Origin: Cupriavidus basilensis OR16
Lineage (GTDB): Bacteria > Pseudomonadota > Gammaproteobacteria > Burkholderiales > Burkholderiaceae
DNA: 64,000 bases
Reading direction: 5' to 3'
Assembly (NCBI RefSeq): GCF_000243095.1
Contig: NZ_AHJE01000036.1
Span: forward strand, 1-64,000
The notes under the pieces are model-generated. The model was not told the origin of the DNA, ran no database searches, and worked only from the letters and a program-made list of their open reading frames with translations. Within the stretch, counting starts at the first letter, position 1. Each line of letters opens with the position of its first letter. The translations under genes were made by a program, and so were the position numbers. Below, piece after piece: positions 19,221 to 29,313 of this stretch.

Positions 19221-20330
19221 TCAGTCGAACACCGGTGAATCGACGCCGAGGATCTTGTGCAGCTTCGGCGACGTGGTGGTGTACTGCATGTGGATTTTCT
19301 TCTCGGGGAAGATGTAGGGCGCGGCGCCAAAGGCGGCCAGCGCGGCTTCATGGAAACCCGAGAGGATCAGCTTCTTCTTGCCGGGGTAGGTGTTGATGTC
19401 GCCCACCGCGAAAATGCCGGGGATGTTGGTCTCGAACTTCTCCGTGTCCACCTTGATCTGCTTGCGCTCCAGGTCCAGGCCCCATTCGGCGATCGGGCCC
19501 AGCTTGGGCGACAGGCCGAAGAACACCAGCAGGTCATCGAGCGGCAGGCGGCGGGTCACGCCGTCCGCGCCCGTCACCTTGATCTCGGTGAGCAGGCCGT
19601 CCTTTTCCTCGTAGCCGCTGATCTGGCCCACGACGAACTGCATCTCCATCTGCTCGCACAGGTCCTTCATCTTGGCGACCGAGGCCGGGGCGGCACGGAA
19701 GCCGTCGCGGCGATGGAGCATCACCACGGACTCGGCCTTGCCGACCAGGTCCAGCGTCCAGTCGAGCGCAGAGTCGCCACCGCCGACCACGACCAGGTTG
19801 CGGCCGTGGAAGCGGCTCGGATCCTTGACGCGGTAGAACAGCTGCTTGCCGTCGAACTTGTCGATGCCGTCCACCTTGACCGTACGCGGCTGGAACGAGC
19901 CCACGCCGGCGGCGATGAAGATGGTCTTGGTGATGAAGCGCGTGCCGAGCGAGGTCTCGACGAAGAAGCGGCCGTCTTCGCGGCGCTCCACCACGGCCAC
20001 TTCCTGGCCCAGGTGGAAGGTCGGCTCGAACGGCTCGATCTGCTTGAGCAGGTTGTCCGTCAGGTCCTGGCCGGTGCAGATGGGCACGGCGGGGATGTCA
20101 TAGATGGGCTTGTCCGGATAGAGCTCCACGCACTGGCCGCCGACCACCTTGAGGGAGTCGATCACGTGCGCCTTGATTTCGAGCAGGCCCAGTTCGAAGA
20201 CCTGGAAGAGTCCGACCGGACCGGCACCGACGATCAGCGCGTCGATTTCCAGCGGGTGGCCGCCGCCAGCGTTGCCGGTGGCAACGTGGTTGGTGGCGTC
20301 GGCGACGGGGTTAGGGATGCTCAAATCCAT
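19221..20330 (-). CDS. Ferredoxin-NADP reductase, thioredoxin-reductase-like type
   Basis: 369 residues. An N-terminal FAD-binding GAGPVG is at 35-40, and an NADPH motif [11 protein letters not shown] lies near residue 177. The C-terminal FAD motif [26 protein letters not shown] is present. The CxxC pair of thioredoxin reductases is absent, which marks the TrxR-like ferredoxin/flavodoxin reductase group. It transfers electrons between NADPH and ferredoxin. The 7Fe ferredoxin gene lies upstream on the same strand, 98 bases away, so the two may act as a redox pair. Confidence 0.92.
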   Translation of the reverse strand: MDLSIPNPVADATNHVATGNAGGGHPLEIDALIVGAGPVGLFQVFELGLLEIKAHVIDSLKVVGGQCVELYPDKPIYDIPAVPICTGQDLTDNLLKQIEPFEPTFHLGQEVAVVERREDGRFFVETSLGTRFITKTIFIAAGVGSFQPRTVKVDGIDKFDGKQLFYRVKDPSRFHGRNLVVVGGGDSALDWTLDLVGKAESVVMLHRRDGFRAAPASVAKMKDLCEQMEMQFVVGQISGYEEKDGLLTEIKVTGADGVTRRLPLDDLLVFFGLSPKLGPIAEWGLDLERKQIKVDTEKFETNIPGIFAVGDINTYPGKKKLILSGFHEAALAAFGAAPYIFPEKKIHMQYTTTSPKLHKILGVDSPVFD

Positions 20331-20428
20331 ATTCGTCCTGATACGTTGTGGGCACAGGCGTGCCCGGCATTACGGGAAAGCGCGTGGGTGGGGACGGCTT
20401 CCTGACCTGTCTTTTTGCGTTGCAGGTA

Positions 20429-20752
20429 TCAGCGTTGCAGGTACTGCAGCTTGTCGGTCGTGTCCTTCCATTCCTCGGCTTCGGCCAGCGGGGCCTTGGT
20501 CTTGGTGATGGAGGGCCAGTTGCGTGCCAGCTCGGCGTTCAGGTCGATGAACTTTTGCTGGTCGCCCGGCACATCTTCCTCGGCGTAGATCGCGTTGACC
20601 GGGCATTCCGCCACGCACACCGCGCAATCGATACACTCATCCGGGTCGATGGCGAGGAAGTTGGGGCCTTCGCGGAAACAATCGACCGGACACACGTCAA
20701 CGCAGTCGGTATAGCGGCAACGGATGCAGGATTCGGTGACAACGTGAGTCAT
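20429..20752 (-). CDS. fdxA: 7Fe ferredoxin
   Basis: 107 residues, starting MTHVVTESC. Cys9, 17 and 50 fit the [3Fe-4S] cluster, and Cys21, 40, 43 and 46 fit the [4Fe-4S] cluster, as in FdxA of Azotobacter and Pseudomonas. The C-terminal tail beyond the clusters (about 50 residues) is normal. The frame stays open for 23 more codons upstream to 20821, but homology starts at 20752. It is a cytoplasmic electron carrier, upstream of the ferredoxin reductase. Confidence 0.95.
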   Translation of the reverse strand: MTHVVTESCIRCRYTDCVDVCPVDCFREGPNFLAIDPDECIDCAVCVAECPVNAIYAEEDVPGDQQKFIDLNAELARNWPSITKTKAPLAEAEEWKDTTDKLQYLQR

Positions 20753-21106
20753 TTCGGTTCCAGAAAAAACGGGATCGGCTTCGATGGGAATGGATTTGGC
20801 CTGCTGTGCCTTGCTCATCACGCCGGTGCGGGCCCAACCCGGGGTTCAGCGGGTTCACCATACGCGGCGCGAGCGAAGGCCGTGGCCTATCAAAGAGCGA
20901 TATTGTAGCTGAGCCATAAAGCAAGGGTAGCCGCTCTATATAGCCAGATCAGATAGTTTTCTTATTTCTTTATGTGCATTTGATCCAAGACAGCCGGCGC
21001 CACGTCTGCCGATGTGCTTTACTGGCCGGTGCGGTGTTGGCGTTGTATGCTGCCTGAGCTTGTCTGCGCGGTATTGCCGCGTGCCTAATCGAATGAGGAG
21101 TGCGCC
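20753..21106. other. Gene-free region between fdxA and a secreted-protein gene
   Basis: 354 bases, divergent promoter region. An AT-richer patch at about 20900-20985 (TATATAGCC, TTTTCTTATTTCTTTATG) probably holds the fdxA promoter, but I cannot place boxes with confidence. No gene or repeat is evident. A 23-codon in-frame extension of fdxA reaches 20821. Confidence 0.45.
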
Positions 21107-21646
21107 ATGCCAAGGCCAAGACCAGTCCGGGAGTTGTTGCGCAGCTGCCGTTTCAGCCAGGTGGCGAGCGCCTTGCTATGCCTGGCGGCGCTGGCCATGC
21201 CAGCGGCGCATGCGCAGACGCTGGCCAAGGCCGGGCCGCCGGACAGCGTGGTGGCACGGCTGATGGCCTGGCGCACGATGAGCGACAGGCCGGTATCCCT
21301 GAGCGCGCTGGCGCTCTTTGAGTGGGATGATTTCGGCGTGGTGGTCGAGGTGGCGGGGGAGGGCATGGCCAACTGCGGCCAGGCCGGCTTCCTGCCATGC
21401 GACGCCAGCCTGCAGCCCGAGCGCGGCGCGCCGGTGCAGGTGCTGGTGTTCCGGCGTGGCACGCAGCGGGTCTACCAGGAGCGCATCACGGCCCGTTCGG
21501 CGACCTTCGCCGAACCGCTGCCCGCCGAAGTGCCCCGGGCGCAGGCCACGCTGGTTGGCTGCCCTGGCTATCGCGGGCAGGTCCTGTGGTGCCTGCGCGG
21601 CAGCGCGCGGGGCCGCCAGCCTGATCCTTTCCTCGATGGCGCATGA
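21107..21646 (+). CDS. Secreted hypothetical protein
   Basis: 179 residues with a good GAGGAG ribosome site six bases before the ATG. A signal peptide runs to about residue 37 (hydrophobic core ALLCLAALAMPAAHA, cut after AHA). The mature part of about 142 residues has four Cys, which could form two disulfides, and no membrane segment. I recognise no family. It is probably periplasmic and stands alone upstream of pncB. Confidence 0.68.
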   Translation: MPRPRPVRELLRSCRFSQVASALLCLAALAMPAAHAQTLAKAGPPDSVVARLMAWRTMSDRPVSLSALALFEWDDFGVVVEVAGEGMANCGQAGFLPCDASLQPERGAPVQVLVFRRGTQRVYQERITARSATFAEPLPAEVPRAQATLVGCPGYRGQVLWCLRGSARGRQPDPFLDGA

Positions 21647-21739
21647 AGCCGGCCGGCATGGCCGATGCGGCTTCATAGCTTGAGCGCCGCGCTTTGGGTT
21701 AGCATGGCGCTCTGACTCGGCACTGCCGTCTGGCCCGAC

Positions 21740-22680
21740 ATGATCATTACCTCATTGCTCGACACCGACCTGTACAAGTTCACCATGATGCAGGTGGTGC
21801 TGCATCACTTCCCGGCGGCACAGGTCGAATACCGCTTCAAATGCCGTAACGCGGGGGTCGACCTGACACCCTACGTGGACGAGATCCGCGAAGAAGTGGC
21901 GCAGCTCTGCCAGGTCCGCTTTACGCCGGATGAACTGCAATACCTGCGCGAGCTGCGCTTTATCAAGAGCGATTTCGTCGACTTCCTCGGCCTGTTCCAC
22001 CTCAACGAGAAATACGTGACGATTGCGCCCGCCGCTCCCGGCAGTGGCGAGATCGAGATCACCATTCGCGGGCCGTGGCTGCATACCATCCTGTTCGAGG
22101 TGCCGTTGCTGGCCATCGTCAACGAGGTCTATTTCCGCCGCACCCAGCCCCAACCGGACTGGAGCGAGGGACGCAAGCGCCTGGAAGACAAACTGGCCTT
22201 GCATTCGCGCTGGAAGTGTGGGCCAAGGAGTACCGCGGCGACCTCGGCATTGCCTTGTCCGACACCTATGGCTTTGACGCCTTCCTGCGCGATTTCGATT
22301 TGTACTTCTGCAAGCTGTTCGACGGTGTGCGCCACGATTCCGGCGACCCCATTGCCTGGGGCGAACGCATGCTGGCGCACTACGCCGCCGGCCGCGTCGA
22401 CCCGTTGGGCAAGACGCTGATCTTCAGCGACAGCCTCGACATCCCGCGCGTGATCGAGTTGTACGAACGCTTCGGCGGGCGCTGCCGGCTTGCCTTTGGC
22501 GTGGGCACCAACCTGACCAACGACCTTGGCTACACGCCGCTGCAGATCGTCATCAAGATGACCCGCTGCAATGGCCAGCCGGTGGCCAAGCTGTCGGACA
22601 CGCCCGAGAAGACCATGTGCGACGATCCCGCCTACCTGGCGTACCTGCGGCAGGTGTTTGGCATCAAGGCACCGGCGTAG
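21740..22680 (+). pseudogene. pncB: Nicotinate phosphoribosyltransferase, centre missing
   Basis: PncB makes nicotinate mononucleotide from nicotinate and PRPP in NAD salvage. The N-terminal half ([18 protein letters not shown] to about residue 155, LEDKLALHS) and the C-terminal half ([22 protein letters not shown] to FGIKAPA) are excellent matches but lie in different frames, joined near 22210. About 70 residues, including the region with the phosphorylated His and the GTSN substrate loop, are absent. Without the gap the protein would be near the usual 390-400 residues. The flanks show no other decay. Confidence 0.88.
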
Positions 22681-22766
22681 CGATCGATTCCAGCGCGCCG
22701 GCATCGAAGCCCCTGCTCCTGCCAGGCCATCAAGCCATCAAGCATCCAACCTCCGGAAACCGACTC

Positions 22767-23429
22767 ATGGATACCACCTCCGCCCGCGATCGCATCTTTG
22801 CCCGCATCCGCGCTGCCCAGGGCCGCGCGCCCGGGGTGAGCAACGGCGAGCGCGCGGCGGTGGCCGACTATCTCGCGCGGCATCCCGCCGGCCCCCGTCC
22901 GCCGGCGCCGGCGGACCGGATCCAGGCCGCCTCCACGGTGGAGCGGGTGGCCACCATGGCCGATGTGCCGGCCGCGGCCGCGCGCTACCTGGACAGCCTC
23001 GGCCTCGCGCGCCGCGCCGTGGCCTGGGACACCCTGGCAGCGCTGGACTGGCACGCGCAGGGCTTGGCCGTGGAGTGCCGCCCGCCCATCCGCGATGTGC
23101 AGGCCGATCACGACCATGGCGACATGGTCGGCATCACGGGCTGCTTTTGCGCGATCGCCGAGACCGGCTCGCTGATGCTGCTGTCCGGCCCGCAGACCTT
23201 CGCTTCGGCGGCGCTGCTGCCGGAGACGCATATCGCGGTGGTGCCGGTCTCGCGCATCGTCGATGGCCTGGAAGACGCCTTCGCGCTGGTGCGCAGCGAG
23301 CGCGGGGAACTGCCCCGTGCCACCAATACCATCAGCGGGCCTTCGCGCACCGGCGACATCGAGCAGACCATCGTGCTGGGCGCGCACGGCCCGTACCGCG
23401 TGCACGTGATCCTGGTCGAGCAGGACTGA
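22767..23429 (+). CDS. lutC: LutC/YkgG-type LUD-domain protein
   Basis: 220 residues, an LUD (lactate utilisation) domain. The family motifs GITGCFCAIAETGSLML and the C-terminal SGPSRTGDIEQTIVLGAHGP are intact. LutC acts with LutA and LutB in L-lactate oxidation in Bacillus. LutA and LutB are not in this window, so the gene is an orphan here and its partner must lie elsewhere or differ. The start ATG at 22767 has a weak GGAA site. Confidence 0.88.
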   Translation: MDTTSARDRIFARIRAAQGRAPGVSNGERAAVADYLARHPAGPRPPAPADRIQAASTVERVATMADVPAAAARYLDSLGLARRAVAWDTLAALDWHAQGLAVECRPPIRDVQADHDHGDMVGITGCFCAIAETGSLMLLSGPQTFASAALLPETHIAVVPVSRIVDGLEDAFALVRSERGELPRATNTISGPSRTGDIEQTIVLGAHGPYRVHVILVEQD

Positions 23430-23606
23430 GCGCGGCAGTCCAGGGCGTTCGGAATCGGCCGGGCCGCGCGGCGATTGCTTTACACTTGAGGGTCTCGCCG
23501 CGCGCCCGCGGCCCGCTCGCCGGGCCACGCGGGCTCGTGCGCTTTCTCCGCTCGCGGCCGCTGTCAGGCCCGGGGGACGCAATCCGATACAAGGAGATCC
23601 CGCCCG

Positions 23607-25049
23607 ATGCGACGTGCCCCCGCACCGCTATCCTTGCTGGCCCCGCTGTTGTTCACCCTGCTGTTCACGCTGGCGCCGAGCCCGGCCAATGCCGCCGATC
23701 TCGATGGCGCCACGCTATCGCCAATATGGGCGTTGCCCTTCGCCGGCACCTTGCTGTCGATCGCACTGTTCCCGCTGATCGCGCCGCGCTTCTGGCATCA
23801 CCACTATGGCAAGATCATTGCCGGCTGGGCGGTGCTGTTCCTGGTGCCGTTCGCGCAGGCCTTCGGCGTGCATGCCGCCGCCGCCAATGCCGTGCACGCG
23901 CTGCTGTCAGAGTACATCCCCTTCATCGCGCTGATCGCCGCCCTCTATATCGTGGCCGGCGGCATCTGCGTGCGTGGCAACCTGCACGGCACGCCGCGCC
24001 TGAATACCGGCCTGCTGGCGCTCGGCACGGTGCTGGCCAGCCTGATGGGCACCACCGGCGCCGCCATGCTGCTGATCCGGCCGCTGCTGCGCGCCAACGA
24101 TAACCGCAGGCATGTGGCGCACGTGGTGGTGTTCTTTATTTTCCTGGCTGCCAATGCGGGCGGCGCGCTGACGCCGCTGGGCGATCCGCCGCTGTTCCTG
24201 GGCTTCCTGAAGGGCGTGGATTTCTTCTGGACCCTGCGCAACATCTTGCCCGAGACGCTGTTCATCTGCGTCGCGCTGCTGGTGATCTTCTATTTCGTCG
24301 ATCGCCACTACTACCTGAACAAGGAAGAAGAGCTGCCGCAGGCATCGGACCCCACGCCCGATTCCGCGGGCATCCGCATCGAGGGCAAGCGCAATTTCGT
24401 GCTGCTGCTGGCGGTGGTGGGCCTGGTGCTGATGAGCGGGTTGTGGAAGCCGGGCATCGAGTTCAACGTGATGGGCACCATGGTCGGCCTGCCAGCGGCG
24501 GTGCGCGATGTGTTGCTGGTGGTCGTGGCGCTGGTGTCGCTGCTGATCACGCCGATCACGGCGCGCACGGGCAACGAATTCAACTGGGAACCGATCCTGG
24601 AAGTCGGCAAGCTGTTCGCCGGCATCTTCCTCACCATCATTCCCGTGATCGCCATGCTCAAGGCCGGCACCGGCGGCGCCTTTGCCGGCGTGATCCGGCT
24701 GGTCAGCGATGCCGGCGGCCAGCCCATCGACAGCATGTACTTCTGGGCCACGGGTATTCTCTCGTCCTTCCTGGACAATGCGCCGACCTACCTGGTCTTC
24801 TTCAACACGGCGGGCGGCGACCCCGCCACGCTGATGACGCGCGATGCCTCCACGCTTGCCGCCATCTCGGCCGGCGCGGTGTTCATGGGTGCCAACACGT
24901 ACATCGGCAACGCGCCCAACCTGATGGTCAAGGCGATCGCCGAAAGCCGTGGCGTGCGCATGCCCAGTTTCTTCGGCTACATGCTGTGGTCGATCTGCGT
25001 GCTGGTGCCGCTGTTCCTGATAATGACCTTGATCTTTTTCCGCGTGTGA
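23607..25049 (+). CDS. nhaD: NhaD-type sodium/proton antiporter
   Basis: 480 residues, beginning with a signal-like hydrophobic segment (to about residue 28) and about 12 further membrane segments. Typical NhaD stretches are present: NAGGALTPLGDPPLFLGFLKGV at about 185-206, and the LDNAPTYLVFFNTAGGD and MGANTYIGNAPNLMVKAIAE regions late in the protein. It exchanges cytoplasmic Na+ or Li+ for protons. AGGAG lies nine bases before the ATG. The next gene follows after two bases, so the two may be co-transcribed. Confidence 0.92.
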   Translation: MRRAPAPLSLLAPLLFTLLFTLAPSPANAADLDGATLSPIWALPFAGTLLSIALFPLIAPRFWHHHYGKIIAGWAVLFLVPFAQAFGVHAAAANAVHALLSEYIPFIALIAALYIVAGGICVRGNLHGTPRLNTGLLALGTVLASLMGTTGAAMLLIRPLLRANDNRRHVAHVVVFFIFLAANAGGALTPLGDPPLFLGFLKGVDFFWTLRNILPETLFICVALLVIFYFVDRHYYLNKEEELPQASDPTPDSAGIRIEGKRNFVLLLAVVGLVLMSGLWKPGIEFNVMGTMVGLPAAVRDVLLVVVALVSLLITPITARTGNEFNWEPILEVGKLFAGIFLTIIPVIAMLKAGTGGAFAGVIRLVSDAGGQPIDSMYFWATGILSSFLDNAPTYLVFFNTAGGDPATLMTRDASTLAAISAGAVFMGANTYIGNAPNLMVKAIAESRGVRMPSFFGYMLWSICVLVPLFLIMTLIFFRV

Positions 25050-25051
25050 GC

Positions 25052-25992
25052 ATGACCAAGCCTTCCATTCTTGTGACCCGCGCCGTCTTTCCCGAAGTGA
25101 TCGACCGGCTCGCGCAGTATTTCGACGTCGACGACAACCAGCAGGATGTGGCGCTGGACGGCGCCGCGCTCAAGGCGCGCCTCGCCGGCAAGTCCGGCGT
25201 GCTGGCCAACGCCGCGGACCGTGTCGATGGCGCACTGGTAGCCGGGCTGCCGGCCTTGCGCGCGGTCTGCAATATGGCGGTGGGGTACAACAACCTCGAT
25301 GTGCCGGCATTGACCGCCGCCGGTATCGTGGCCACCAATACGCCCGACGTGCTCACGGAGACCACGGCCGATTTCGGCTGGGCCTTGCTGATGGCCACGG
25401 CGCGCCGCGTGACCGAGTCCGAGCACTGGCTGCGCGCCGGCAAGTGGGAGCGGTGGAGCTACGACATGTTCCTCGGCATGGACCTGTACCGCAGCACGCT
25501 TGGCATCCTTGGCATGGGCCGCATCGGCCAGGCACTGGCGCGGCGCGCGGCAGGGTTTGGCATGTCGGTGCTCTATCACAACCGCAGCCGCTTGGCCCGT
25601 GACACCGAGCGCGCGCTCAACGCGCGCTATGTCAGCAAGGCCGAGACAGCATCGGCGCCGCCGAGCTGGCGCAGATGAAGCCGTCGGCTACGCTGGTCAA
25701 CCTGGCACGCGGCGGGGTGGTCGACGATGCCGCGCTGGCCGAAGCGCTGCGCGAGCGGCGCATCTTCGCCGCCGGGCTCGACGTGTTCGAGGGTGAGCCG
25801 CAGGTCCATCCCGGCCTGCTGACGGTGCCCAACGTGGTGCTGACCCCGCATATCGCCAGCGCTTCGGAGAAGACCCGCCGCGCCATGGCCGATCTCGCTG
25901 CCGACAACCTGATCGCGGCGCTCGACGCGGGACCGCAGGCAGGGCATCCGCCTTCAGTGATCAATCCCGAAGTGATGGCGCGCCGCCGCTGA
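25052..25992 (+). pseudogene. 2-hydroxyacid (glyoxylate/hydroxypyruvate) dehydrogenase, internal gap
   Basis: A D-isomer-specific 2-hydroxyacid dehydrogenase of the GhrB/GyaR type. The N-terminal part has the catalytic-domain motif NMAVGYNNLDVPA and the NAD motif ILGMGRIGQA at about residues 151-160. It ends near 25645 (YVSKAE). The C-terminal part resumes as SIGAAELAQMKPSATLVNLARGG in another frame and carries the active-site Glu and His (GLDVFEGEP, LTPHIAS). About 20-25 residues are missing, which breaks the frame. The ATG is two bases after the nhaD stop. Confidence 0.86.
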
Positions 25993-26014
25993 TCCTCTCG
26001 CTGCCAACTCATTC

Positions 26015-27484
26015 ATGACCTTGCTCCCCCTGTTGACCCTGGCCCTTGCGCTGGCAGCCGTGCTGATGCTGCTCGTGCTGTTGTTGCGGCCACGCACTGC
26101 ACAAGACGGTGCCGGCCCGGAACTGTTGCGCCAGCTTGCCGAACTGCGTGCCGAAGGCACGCGCGGCAATGAGCGCCTGGAGCGCGAGCTGCGCACCGAG
26201 GTGACCGAGAGCGCGCGCGTCGGCCGCGGCGAAGCCGGCCAGCAGATGATGCGTTTCCAGCAGGCGCTGTCCTCGCAGCTCACCAGCATTGCCACGCTGC
26301 AGAACAACCAGATCGACATGTTCGCGCAGCAGCTTGCCAAGCTGACCGAGTCCAATGCCCAGCAGCTCGAGCAGGTCCGGCAAAACCTGCTGCAACAGGG
26401 CCAGCAGGCACGCGACGAGCAGGGCAGCGCGCTGCGCCGCTTTGGCGACGGGCTGCAGCAGCAGCTGGCGCAGATGTCGGAGGGCAACGAGCGCCGCCTG
26501 GGCGAGGTGCGTGCCACGCTGGAGCAGCGGCTCAAGGAGATCGAGGTCAATAACGCGGCCAAGCTCGAGGAGATGCGCCGCACCGTTGACGAGAAGCTGC
26601 ACGCCACGCTGGAGCAGCGGCTGGGCGAGTCCTTCAAGCTGGTCTCGGACCGGCTCGAGCAGGTGCACCGGGGCCTTGGCGAAATGCAGGCGCTGGCGCA
26701 GGGCGTGGGCGATCTCAAGCGGGTGCTGACCAATGTGAAATCGCGCGGGACATGGGGCGAAGTGCAACTCGAGATGCTGCTCGAGCAGGTGCTGACCGCC
26801 GAGCAATACGCCAAGAATGTGGAGACGGTGCGTAATAGCGGCGCGCGCGTGGAGTTCGCGATTCGCCTGCCGGGCAAGGACGCTGCCGGCGGGCAGGTGT
26901 GGCTGCCCATCGACGCCAAGTTTCCGAAGGAGCAGTACGAGCGGTTGCTCGACGCGCAGGAGCGTGGCGATGTCGATGGTGTTGTGCTGGCCGGGCGCGA
27001 GCTGGAAACCGCGATCAAGCGCGAGGCCCAGACGATCTCCGAAAAATACGTGTCGCCGCCGGCGACCACGGACTTTGCCATTCTCTTCCTGCCTACCGAG
27101 GGGTTGTACGCCGAAGTCTTGCGGCGCCCGGGGCTGGCCGACCTGTTACAGCGCAACTTCCGCGTCACGGTAGCGGGGCCGACCACGCTGGCCGCGTTGC
27201 TCAACAGTTTGCAGATGGGGTTTCGCACGCTCGCACTGGAGCGCCGCTCAAGCGAAGTGTGGGAGGTGCTGGGCGCGGTCAAGACCGAGTTCGGCAAGTT
27301 CGGCGATGTGCTGGCCAAGACCCGCGACACCCTGGAACGCGCTGCCCGCAATATCGAGCAGGCCGAGGTGCGTACACGCCAGATGGAGCGCAAGCTGCGC
27401 ACCGTGGAAGCGCTGCCGGGCGAGAATGCGCAGGAACTGCTTGGCTTGGCCGCCGTGCCCGATGACGAGGCCGCAGCCGGTTGA
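26015..27484 (+). CDS. rmuC: RmuC-family DNA recombination protein
   Basis: 489 residues. One N-terminal membrane segment (residues 2-25) is followed by a long coiled coil (about 40-230, heptads rich in Gln, Glu and Leu). The RmuC nuclease-like domain then spans about 235-460 (VKSRGTWGEVQLEMLLEQVL, LPIDAKFPKEQYERLL, LPTEGLYAEVLRRPGL). RmuC limits inverted-repeat recombination in E. coli. Length is within the family range and the frame intact. An intrinsic terminator follows. Confidence 0.93.
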   Translation: MTLLPLLTLALALAAVLMLLVLLLRPRTAQDGAGPELLRQLAELRAEGTRGNERLERELRTEVTESARVGRGEAGQQMMRFQQALSSQLTSIATLQNNQIDMFAQQLAKLTESNAQQLEQVRQNLLQQGQQARDEQGSALRRFGDGLQQQLAQMSEGNERRLGEVRATLEQRLKEIEVNNAAKLEEMRRTVDEKLHATLEQRLGESFKLVSDRLEQVHRGLGEMQALAQGVGDLKRVLTNVKSRGTWGEVQLEMLLEQVLTAEQYAKNVETVRNSGARVEFAIRLPGKDAAGGQVWLPIDAKFPKEQYERLLDAQERGDVDGVVLAGRELETAIKREAQTISEKYVSPPATTDFAILFLPTEGLYAEVLRRPGLADLLQRNFRVTVAGPTTLAALLNSLQMGFRTLALERRSSEVWEVLGAVKTEFGKFGDVLAKTRDTLERAARNIEQAEVRTRQMERKLRTVEALPGENAQELLGLAAVPDDEAAAG

Positions 27485-27503
27485 GCGGCAAAGTACGCTG
27501 GGC

Positions 27504-27536
27504 AAAAAAAAGCGCATCGATTCGATGCGCTTTTTT
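27504..27536 (+). terminator. Bidirectional intrinsic terminator after rmuC
   Basis: GCGCATCG and CGATGCGC form a perfect stem around a three-base loop, flanked by an A run on the left and a T run on the right. It can serve rmuC on the plus strand and the convergent small membrane-protein gene on the minus strand. Confidence 0.9.
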
Positions 27537-27557
27537 ACTTTTCGGCGGCTGGCCGTT

Positions 27558-27824
27558 TCAGGACAAGTCGCGGATTGTCACCTCGATGCCGCCGAAACGC
27601 GCCGCTACCCAGTTGTAGGCCTTGCAGGCCAGCCAGAGCAGGCCGAAGCCGATCAGCGCATTGAGAATCAGTGCCGTGAAGACGGTGATGCCGGGCAGGT
27701 CGCCATAGCGGATAAAGGCCACGAACAGGCCCAGCGAGACGATGGGTACCGAAAAGCACAGGTACACGAGCACAAGCGCGCGGGCGGTTTTGACCGGGTG
27801 GAGGTACGCAATCTCCTGATTCAT
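27558..27824 (-). CDS. Small two-segment membrane protein, unknown function
   Basis: 88 residues from the ATG at 27824 (MNQEIAYLHPVKTAR). Two hydrophobic segments lie at about 16-38 and 46-66, and the C-terminal tail is soluble. A longer frame to 27887 adds 21 residues without homology or ribosome site. I recall similar conserved hypothetical proteins in Cupriavidus but no assigned function. It converges on rmuC. Confidence 0.65.
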   Translation of the reverse strand: MNQEIAYLHPVKTARALVLVYLCFSVPIVSLGLFVAFIRYGDLPGITVFTALILNALIGFGLLWLACKAYNWVAARFGGIEVTIRDLS

Positions 27825-27995
27825 GACAGCTTGGGCAGTAAGCAAAGTAATGTTGCGCAAGTGTATCCAATGGGGGAGGCGGCGCATAGTCCGGCACTCG
27901 CGGGGTATGGAAAACCGCCGATCTGCTTGCTAAACCCAGGCAAAACTGCTGCGCAAAAACGACACAAAGGTGAAGCTTGCGTACCGTGGGAGGCT

Positions 27996-29273
27996 TTACA
28001 TCAGCCCATCGAACAGCATGACCTCCACCTCGTCGCCAGTGGCCACCATGCCCTGTTCGTGCCCAAGCACGATGAAGCAATTGGCCTCGCTCATGGAGCG
28101 CAGCACGCCCGAGCCCTGCTGCCCGGTGATGCTCACCTGCCAGCCGCCTTCCGGGGCCGGCGCCAGGATGCCGCGCTGGTATTCGGTGCGGCCAGGTTTC
28201 TTGCGGATCGCCTGGGCGCTGCGCACGCGCATCAGTGGCAGGGGCGGCACTTTGGCGCCCATCTGGCGGTGCAGGGCGGCCCGCACGAAATGATAGAACG
28301 TCACCATCACCGCCACCGGGTTGCCCGGCAGGCCGAACAGCAGCGCCTCGCGGCCATGGGAGGCAATGCGCCCGAAGGCCATGGGCCGGCCGGGGCGCAT
28401 GGCGATCTTCCAGAAGGTCACATCGCCCAGCTGGGCCATGATCTGCTTGGTGTAGTCGGCTTCGCCCACCGAGACGCCACCCGAGGTGATGACCGCGTCG
28501 GCGTTTTCGCACGCGCTGCGGAACGCGGCCTCCAGTGCTGCGGGATCATCGCGCACCACGCCCATGTCGATCAGGTCGACGTTCAGGCGCCGCAGCATGC
28601 CGTGCAGCGTATAGCGGTTCGAGTCGTAGACACAACCCGCGTCGAGCGGTTCGCCGATCGAGCGCAGTTCATCGCCGGTGGAGAAGAACGCCACGCGAAG
28701 GCGGCGCCGCACCTTGACCTCGGCCACGCCCAGCGACGCCAGCATCCCGAGGTCGGCAGGTTGCAGGATGCGCCCGGCGGCCAGCGCCGGCTGGCCGATC
28801 GCGAGATCCTCGCCCCGCAGGCGGCGGTTGTCGCCGGCCCGTACCGCCTTAGCGTCAAAGCGGATCAGCTCGCCTTCGACGTCGACGAATTCCTGGGGAA
28901 TCACGGTGTCGCAGCCGGCCGGCATGATGGCGCCCGTCATGATGCGGGCCGCCTGCCCGCGCGCAACCGCTTGCTCGCGGGCCGCGCCGGCGAAGGCGCT
29001 GCCGGCCACCGTCAGGGTCACGTTGCCACCCGCGGCCAACTCACTGCTGGCGAACGCATAGCCGTCCATGGCGGAGTTGTCGTGCGCAGGCACATCCAGC
29101 GTGGAGACCACGTCTTCGGCCAGCACGCGGTCGAGCGCGGTGCGCAGGGCGACCTGCTCGGTGCCGCGCACCGGCTCGACCACCTCGCCGATGATCTGGT
29201 TGGCCTGCGCCACCGGCAACGCGCCGGGGTCATAGTCGGACAGGCAGGAAATAACGGAATGTAGTGATGGCAT
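27996..29273 (-). CDS. moeA: Molybdopterin molybdotransferase
   Basis: 425 residues. It inserts molybdate into adenylylated molybdopterin. All four MoeA domains can be followed: the N-terminal NSAMDGYAF motif, the MTGAIMPAGCDTVIPQE segment, the MPT-binding subdomain with SGGVSVGEADY, and LFGLPGNPVAVMV with the C-terminal barrel. The ATG at 29273 fits homology and has a GGGAA site; the longer frame to 29342 does not. It is the last gene of a moaA-mobA-moeA run on the minus strand. Confidence 0.95.
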   Translation of the reverse strand: MPSLHSVISCLSDYDPGALPVAQANQIIGEVVEPVRGTEQVALRTALDRVLAEDVVSTLDVPAHDNSAMDGYAFASSELAAGGNVTLTVAGSAFAGAAREQAVARGQAARIMTGAIMPAGCDTVIPQEFVDVEGELIRFDAKAVRAGDNRRLRGEDLAIGQPALAAGRILQPADLGMLASLGVAEVKVRRRLRVAFFSTGDELRSIGEPLDAGCVYDSNRYTLHGMLRRLNVDLIDMGVVRDDPAALEAAFRSACENADAVITSGGVSVGEADYTKQIMAQLGDVTFWKIAMRPGRPMAFGRIASHGREALLFGLPGNPVAVMVTFYHFVRAALHRQMGAKVPPLPLMRVRSAQAIRKKPGRTEYQRGILAPAPEGGWQVSITGQQGSGVLRSMSEANCFIVLGHEQGMVATGDEVEVMLFDGLM

Positions 29274-29313
29274 GGACCGTTCCCGGGAGGGGGCTGCGGC
29301 CTGGCTTGGGTTG

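Noticed and set aside
20753..20821. A 23-residue N-terminal extension of ferredoxin
   Set aside because: FdxA homology starts sharply at MTHVVTES, and the extension is hydrophilic with no matching family.
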